DNA from: Nostocaceae cyanobacterium
Lineage (GTDB): Bacteria > Cyanobacteriota > Cyanobacteriia > Cyanobacteriales > Nostocaceae
NCBI GenBank assembly: GCA_030065825.1
Contig: JASJCY010000095.1
Location: 1 to 35,495, forward strand
Length of the DNA stretch: 35,495 nucleotides
Direction: 5' to 3'
Below are positions 32,629-35,495 of this stretch, piece after piece. The translations under genes were made by a program, and so were the position numbers. Under the pieces are notes generated by a model that did not search any database, was not told the DNA's origin, and saw only the letters and a list, made by a program, of their open reading frames with translations. Within the stretch, counting starts at the first letter, position 1. Each line of letters opens with the position of its first letter.

Positions 32629-32657
32629 CAAAATTGGGTAGATAGGGGAGAGGGGGA

Positions 32658-32729
32658 ATGTTGAATTTTCCTGAGAAAGTAGCTACGTTGCAAGATATTG
32701 CCAAACATTTAACTTCTTTGACACAATGA
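32658..32729 (+). CDS. Possible 23-codon leader ORF coupled to ribD
   Basis: ATG at 32658, following AGGGGGA directly, opens a short frame (MLNFPEKVATLQDIAKHLTS plus LTQ) whose TGA at 32727-32729 overlaps the ribD ATG at 32726 (ATGA). It has a strong purine run as ribosome site, while the ribD start itself has none visible. This could be a translationally coupled leader peptide or chance. It has no recognisable domain. Confidence 0.3.
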   Translation: MLNFPEKVATLQDIAKHLTSLTQ

Positions 32730-33934
32730 AGGATAATTCCCCTATAGTAGCTCAAACGAATGCATCTTTAAGCAATTATAGTCAGGATGACGCACTGAAG
32801 CGGAAGTTTAAAGTAGCATCGGATTTACACCCAAATAATATGCAAGGAACTGAGTTTGATTCCCAAATGATGCAGCGGTGTTTGCAACTTGCTCGTCAAG
32901 CTTTGGGACGCACTTCACCCAATCCTCTTGTGGGAGCAGTTATTGTTAAGGATGGGGAGATTGTTGGGGAAGGGTTTCATCCCCGTGCAGGTGAACCCCA
33001 TGCGGAAGTTTTTGCTCTGAGAGCAGCTGGTGAAAAGGCTAAGGGAGCGACTATTTATGTTAGTTTAGAACCTTGCAACCATCACGGACGCACTCCCCCA
33101 TGCTCGGAAGCGTTAGTTGCAGCAGGGGTGGCTAAGGTAGTTGTGGGTATGGTCGATCCTAATCCCCTGGTGGCTGGAGGGGGAATTGCTCGGTTGCAGG
33201 CTGCTGGAATTGAAGTCATAACAGGAGTGGAAACAGATGCCTGTCGTAAACTCAATGAAGGTTTTATCCATCGTATCCTTCATCATAGACCTTTGGGAAT
33301 TTTGAAATATGCTATGACTTTAGATGGTAAAATTGCTACTACTAGTGGTCACAGTGCTTGGGTAACAAATCAAGAAGCGCGGTCTACAGTTCACCAATTA
33401 CGAGCTGCTTGTGATGCGGTGATTGTCGGTGGAAATACGGTAAGGCTGGACAATCCCCGTTTAACTAGTCGTCAGCCAGAAGCGCACAATCCCTTAAGGG
33501 TGGTAATGAGTCGCACTCTCAGTTTACCAAAACAAGCACATCTGTGGGATACTCAGGTAGCTCCAACTTTGGTGTTGACAGAACCAGGAACTAATCCCGA
33601 TTTTCAGGCATTTTTGCAGCAAAAAGGGGTGGAGGTAGTGGAATTGACTCCACTGACCCCAGAAGAAGCTATGGTGTATTTATATGACCGGGGTTTTTGC
33701 ACTGTGCTGTGGGAATGTGGTGGTATTTTAGCCGCTAGGGCGATCGCTGGTGGTGCAGTCCAGAAGGTGATGGCTTTTATTGCTCCCAAAATTATCGGTG
33801 GTAATAACGCTCCTACCCCTGTGGGTGATTTGGGTTTTACAACTATGACCCAAGCGCTTTCTTTGGAACGTGTAGAGGTGCGTGTTGTTGGTGGTGACTG
33901 TTTAGTGGAAGGTTATTTACCCATTCGTCATTAG
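32726..33934 (+). CDS. ribD: Riboflavin biosynthesis bifunctional deaminase/reductase RibD
   Basis: RibD deaminates the pyrimidine from GTP cyclohydrolase II and then reduces its ribose side chain, steps two and three of riboflavin synthesis. The 402-aa frame has a deaminase domain (about residues 45-170) with zinc motif HAE (GEPHAEVFAL) and PC-x8-C (LEPCNHHGRTPPCSEAL). A reductase domain at about 190-400 opens LKYAMTLDGKIATTSGHSAW and ends VEVRVVGGDCLVEGYLPIRH. The first 38 residues are not part of the family core; an internal Met39 (32840) is an alternative start, though neither start has a good ribosome site. The stop is followed at once by repeats of TCATTATTAG. Confidence 0.94.
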   Translation: MKDNSPIVAQTNASLSNYSQDDALKRKFKVASDLHPNNMQGTEFDSQMMQRCLQLARQALGRTSPNPLVGAVIVKDGEIVGEGFHPRAGEPHAEVFALRAAGEKAKGATIYVSLEPCNHHGRTPPCSEALVAAGVAKVVVGMVDPNPLVAGGGIARLQAAGIEVITGVETDACRKLNEGFIHRILHHRPLGILKYAMTLDGKIATTSGHSAWVTNQEARSTVHQLRAACDAVIVGGNTVRLDNPRLTSRQPEAHNPLRVVMSRTLSLPKQAHLWDTQVAPTLVLTEPGTNPDFQAFLQQKGVEVVELTPLTPEEAMVYLYDRGFCTVLWECGGILAARAIAGGAVQKVMAFIAPKIIGGNNAPTPVGDLGFTTMTQALSLERVEVRVVGGDCLVEGYLPIRH

Positions 33935-34039
33935 TCATTATTAGTCATTATTACTCATTAAATAATTAGTTGTTAGTAATTTCGGAGATAACAGTTGTTA
34001 ATCCTAATAACTAATAACTAATTATCCTGTTTTTTGTGG

Positions 34040-34258
34040 TTATGAATACTGTCTTTCATAAGCAATATCACGGATGAGATGAATTCGAGATTGAATGTAT
34101 TCGCTTAAGAAATCTGTTTCGTGACCATCTAACAAACCTTGCATTGAGGTCTGTTTTACTAACCATTGTACTAAGCTAGCATCATCAAGTTGTAGCAGTG
34201 TTCTGGTATGAGTATTTTCAACTACAGACCACAACTGACGCATAATTTTCGGAGTCAT
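34040..34258 (-). CDS. Small conserved protein, 72 aa, unknown function
   Basis: The 72-aa protein begins MTPKIMRQLWSVVENTHTRT and continues LLQLDDASLVQWLVKQ, ending SEYIQSRIHLIRDIAYERQY. A perfect GGAGGT ribosome site (34263-34268 on the minus strand) sits 4-5 bases before the ATG, strong evidence that it is translated. The composition suggests an all-helical soluble protein. I recall similar short proteins in Nostocales but no assigned role. It is convergent with ribD. Confidence 0.72.
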   Translation of the reverse strand: MTPKIMRQLWSVVENTHTRTLLQLDDASLVQWLVKQTSMQGLLDGHETDFLSEYIQSRIHLIRDIAYERQYS

Positions 34259-34907
34259 AAGACCTCCAGGGCATCATCATTAAAGTTGTTTTCAGGATAC
34301 ACAATTTCCGCCACAACGTCCGGTGTTTAAGTACAACTTGACATAAGTATTATGAAAAACTTAATATGTTGAGTTATATCTTGATGAAGATTAAGAATAT
34401 AGCTATTAATTACCCCGGTTTGGGATACATTTTTTCATATTTGCTATTTGGTTCGCAAGAGGAAGTTTGGGTGAGGTGAGCTTTTGCAGAGGGTTGAGGG
34501 TTGAAGGTTGAAGAAGGTTTTAAACTCGTAGTTAGATCCTTGATATCTTGCACTTACAAGGGTTAATCAAAAAATATAGCGCTTTTCACGCTTATGGAAT
34601 ACACTCAGAACCTCACCCCGGAACCAAAGCCAGGGAGAGAGGAAGGGGTGAGGTAAACTTTGTGTACCACCCTACACCGAAGTCGCTGCGCGTCTACACT
34701 CAACCCAAAACCGCTATAATACAAATTTTTATTGCATACTTAGATTCAAAACCTTTATTTTACGTATTAATGATAAAAATATATGTTTATTGACAGGCAA
34801 TGCTTTCAGTATTAACACTTTTGTGCAAGATGCCACATCTGCGACTTACAGCATTTTGCAATTAAATAAGCTACAAAAATAAATTGTAAAACTATTGTGG
34901 GATTGTG

Positions 34908-34929
34908 GGATGGGCAAGGATGCCCATCC
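34908..34929. repeat. Dispersed hairpin GGATGGGCA-AGGA-TGCCCATCC
   Basis: A perfect 9-bp stem with a 4-base loop. The sequence matches the unit at 22305-22330 in the same orientation, showing a dispersed family within this window. Confidence 0.75.
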
Positions 34930-35198
34930 TATTGTACCTCATCAAGATGAAATATGCTGTATTCAAGAAGTCGGGGATTTTGTTTTTTACAGAGATTCGC
35001 ACAAAGCCCACCACTTTTAAGGGTGAGATGTAGTGCAGTGCGGATTTATCCGCCGTCAAATTAATTGTTCGCTATGATAAAATAAAAACGGCACCGCGCC
35101 ACTCGCGCCTTGATAGCCAGTCTTGGTATTTCTAGCCAACTGCAATGCAAAAGCTGCGTGCGACATGATGTAGGAAGTAGAAACTATTCATAAACAAT

Positions 35199-35368
35199 AG
35201 ACATAGGCGTGGAAATTAATTATGCGTTACCCGGAACCCTTGTTCCAGACGCGAAATTGCCTCTTTCAGAGGAGCTGAGTCGCACAGCGACACGCTTCAC
35301 GGTAAGCAAAGCTATGCCGTAGGCTTTACGCTAACGCGTCTGGAACATTCTTTTTCACGCCTAGGTCT
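35199..35368 (-). mobile_element. MITE-like element, family A, long copy
   Basis: The left end AGACATAGGCGTGGAAA (35199-35215) and right end TTTTCACGCCTAGGTCT (35352-35368) are inverted repeats. Inside them the arms TTCCAGACGCG and CGCGTCTGGAA (about 35241-35251 and 35336-35346) match the short copy at 28545-28625 read on the opposite strand. The middle, about 85 bp, is extra relative to the short copy and contains small palindromes such as GTCGCACAGCGAC (35280-35292). No coding region. Confidence 0.75.
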
Positions 35369-35382
35369 AATAATTTAACACT

Positions 35383-35435
35383 CCTTGCGGGAAGTCCCCC
35401 GGTGAAGTCTTCGGAACCGGGGGATGAGAGCAAGG
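35383..35435 (+). ncRNA. Nested hairpin resembling an IS200/IS605 right end / omega-RNA
   Basis: Three stems nest: CCTTGC/GCAAGG (35383-35388 with 35430-35435), CCCCCGGT/ACCGGGGG (35396-35403 with 35416-35423) and GAAG/CTTC (35404-35407 with 35409-35412). The surrounding GGGAAGTCCCCC ... GGGGGATGA resembles, from memory, right ends of IS605-type elements that form the scaffold of TnpB omega-RNA. No tnpB is visible to the left, so this would be a solo or decayed end. Assignment is tentative. Confidence 0.35.
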
Positions 35436-35495
35436 GCAGAGACTTGAACTCATAACGAATATATGGGAAGATATTCATGGTCGTTGACCCACCCG

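Larger units (their letters stand above)
34259..35495. other. 1.2-kb repeat-rich tail without recognisable genes
   Basis: No gene supported. Contents: CCTCACCCC/GGGGTGAGG pair at 34611-34653, hairpin GGATGGGCA/TGCCCATCC at 34908-34929, structured stretch at 34993-35052, MITE-like family A copy at 35199-35368 and the nested hairpin at 35383-35435. An 81-codon plus frame at 34548-34793 runs through repeat sequence and is not convincing. Confidence 0.55.

Noticed and set aside
34548-34793. 81-codon ORF in the right tail
   Set aside because: Spans a CCTCACCCC repeat and AT-rich DNA, with no ribosome site.
35425-35495. tRNA-like sequence on the minus strand at the window end (GAGTTCAAGTC)
   Set aside because: The T-arm-like patch lacks a matching acceptor stem and anticodon arm; it is more likely part of the nested-hairpin element.

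Overview
The window comes from a filamentous, heterocyst-forming cyanobacterium (Nostocales type). The evidence is photosystem I genes (psaF, psaJ, psaL), a solanesyl diphosphate synthase, the heterocyst regulators hetZ and patU side by side, a tandem pair of AMIN-domain amidases of the AmiC1/AmiC2 type, at least a dozen copies of the HIP1 octamer GCGATCGC, and many heptanucleotide tandem repeats. From memory, the gene order (psaF-psaJ-psaL, gmk, hetZ-patU, sds, murI, amiC2-amiC1, ssb, mreBCD) resembles one chromosomal block of Anabaena sp. PCC 7120 and relatives. No database search was run.

Layout. 1-1387: five short, tightly packed plus-strand genes (one cut by the window edge), unlike the rest of the window and lying at the 3' end of a tRNA-Pro gene, so possibly the edge of an integrated element. 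1608-5266: tRNA-Pro(UGG), an acetyltransferase close to chloroplast NSI/SNAT enzymes, a 1-kb gene-free stretch, a two-ACT-domain protein and an alpha/beta hydrolase. 5289-5682: an array of hairpins and a 92-bp direct repeat. 5706-9843: tsaD diverging from psaF-psaJ and psaL, then gmk and its RemA-family neighbour. 10151-14841: a transglutaminase-like membrane protein that has lost catalytic residues, then patU and hetZ (minus strand). 15049-19476: a conserved small protein, sds, a repeat-rich 1.4-kb gap, a small membrane protein and murI. 19785-24352: amiC2 and amiC1. 25454-29127: a cation/proton antiporter, an EVE-domain protein, a SIMPL-domain protein and ssb. 29730-33934: mreB, mreC, mreD and ribD. 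34040-35495: one small conserved gene and a repeat-rich tail.

Functionally the block brings together light harvesting (psaFJL), cell-wall synthesis and shape (murI, mreBCD), septal peptidoglycan remodelling for cell-cell communication in the filament (amiC1/amiC2) and the control of heterocyst differentiation and spacing (hetZ-patU). Intergenic space is unusually rich in mobile or repeated DNA. I found three different MITE-like families with terminal inverted repeats (two copies each), several heptamer arrays that run into the stop codons of genes, tandem hairpins, and at the right edge a nested hairpin resembling the right end / omega-RNA of IS200/IS605-type elements. No CRISPR array, rRNA, intact transposase or complete defence system is visible.
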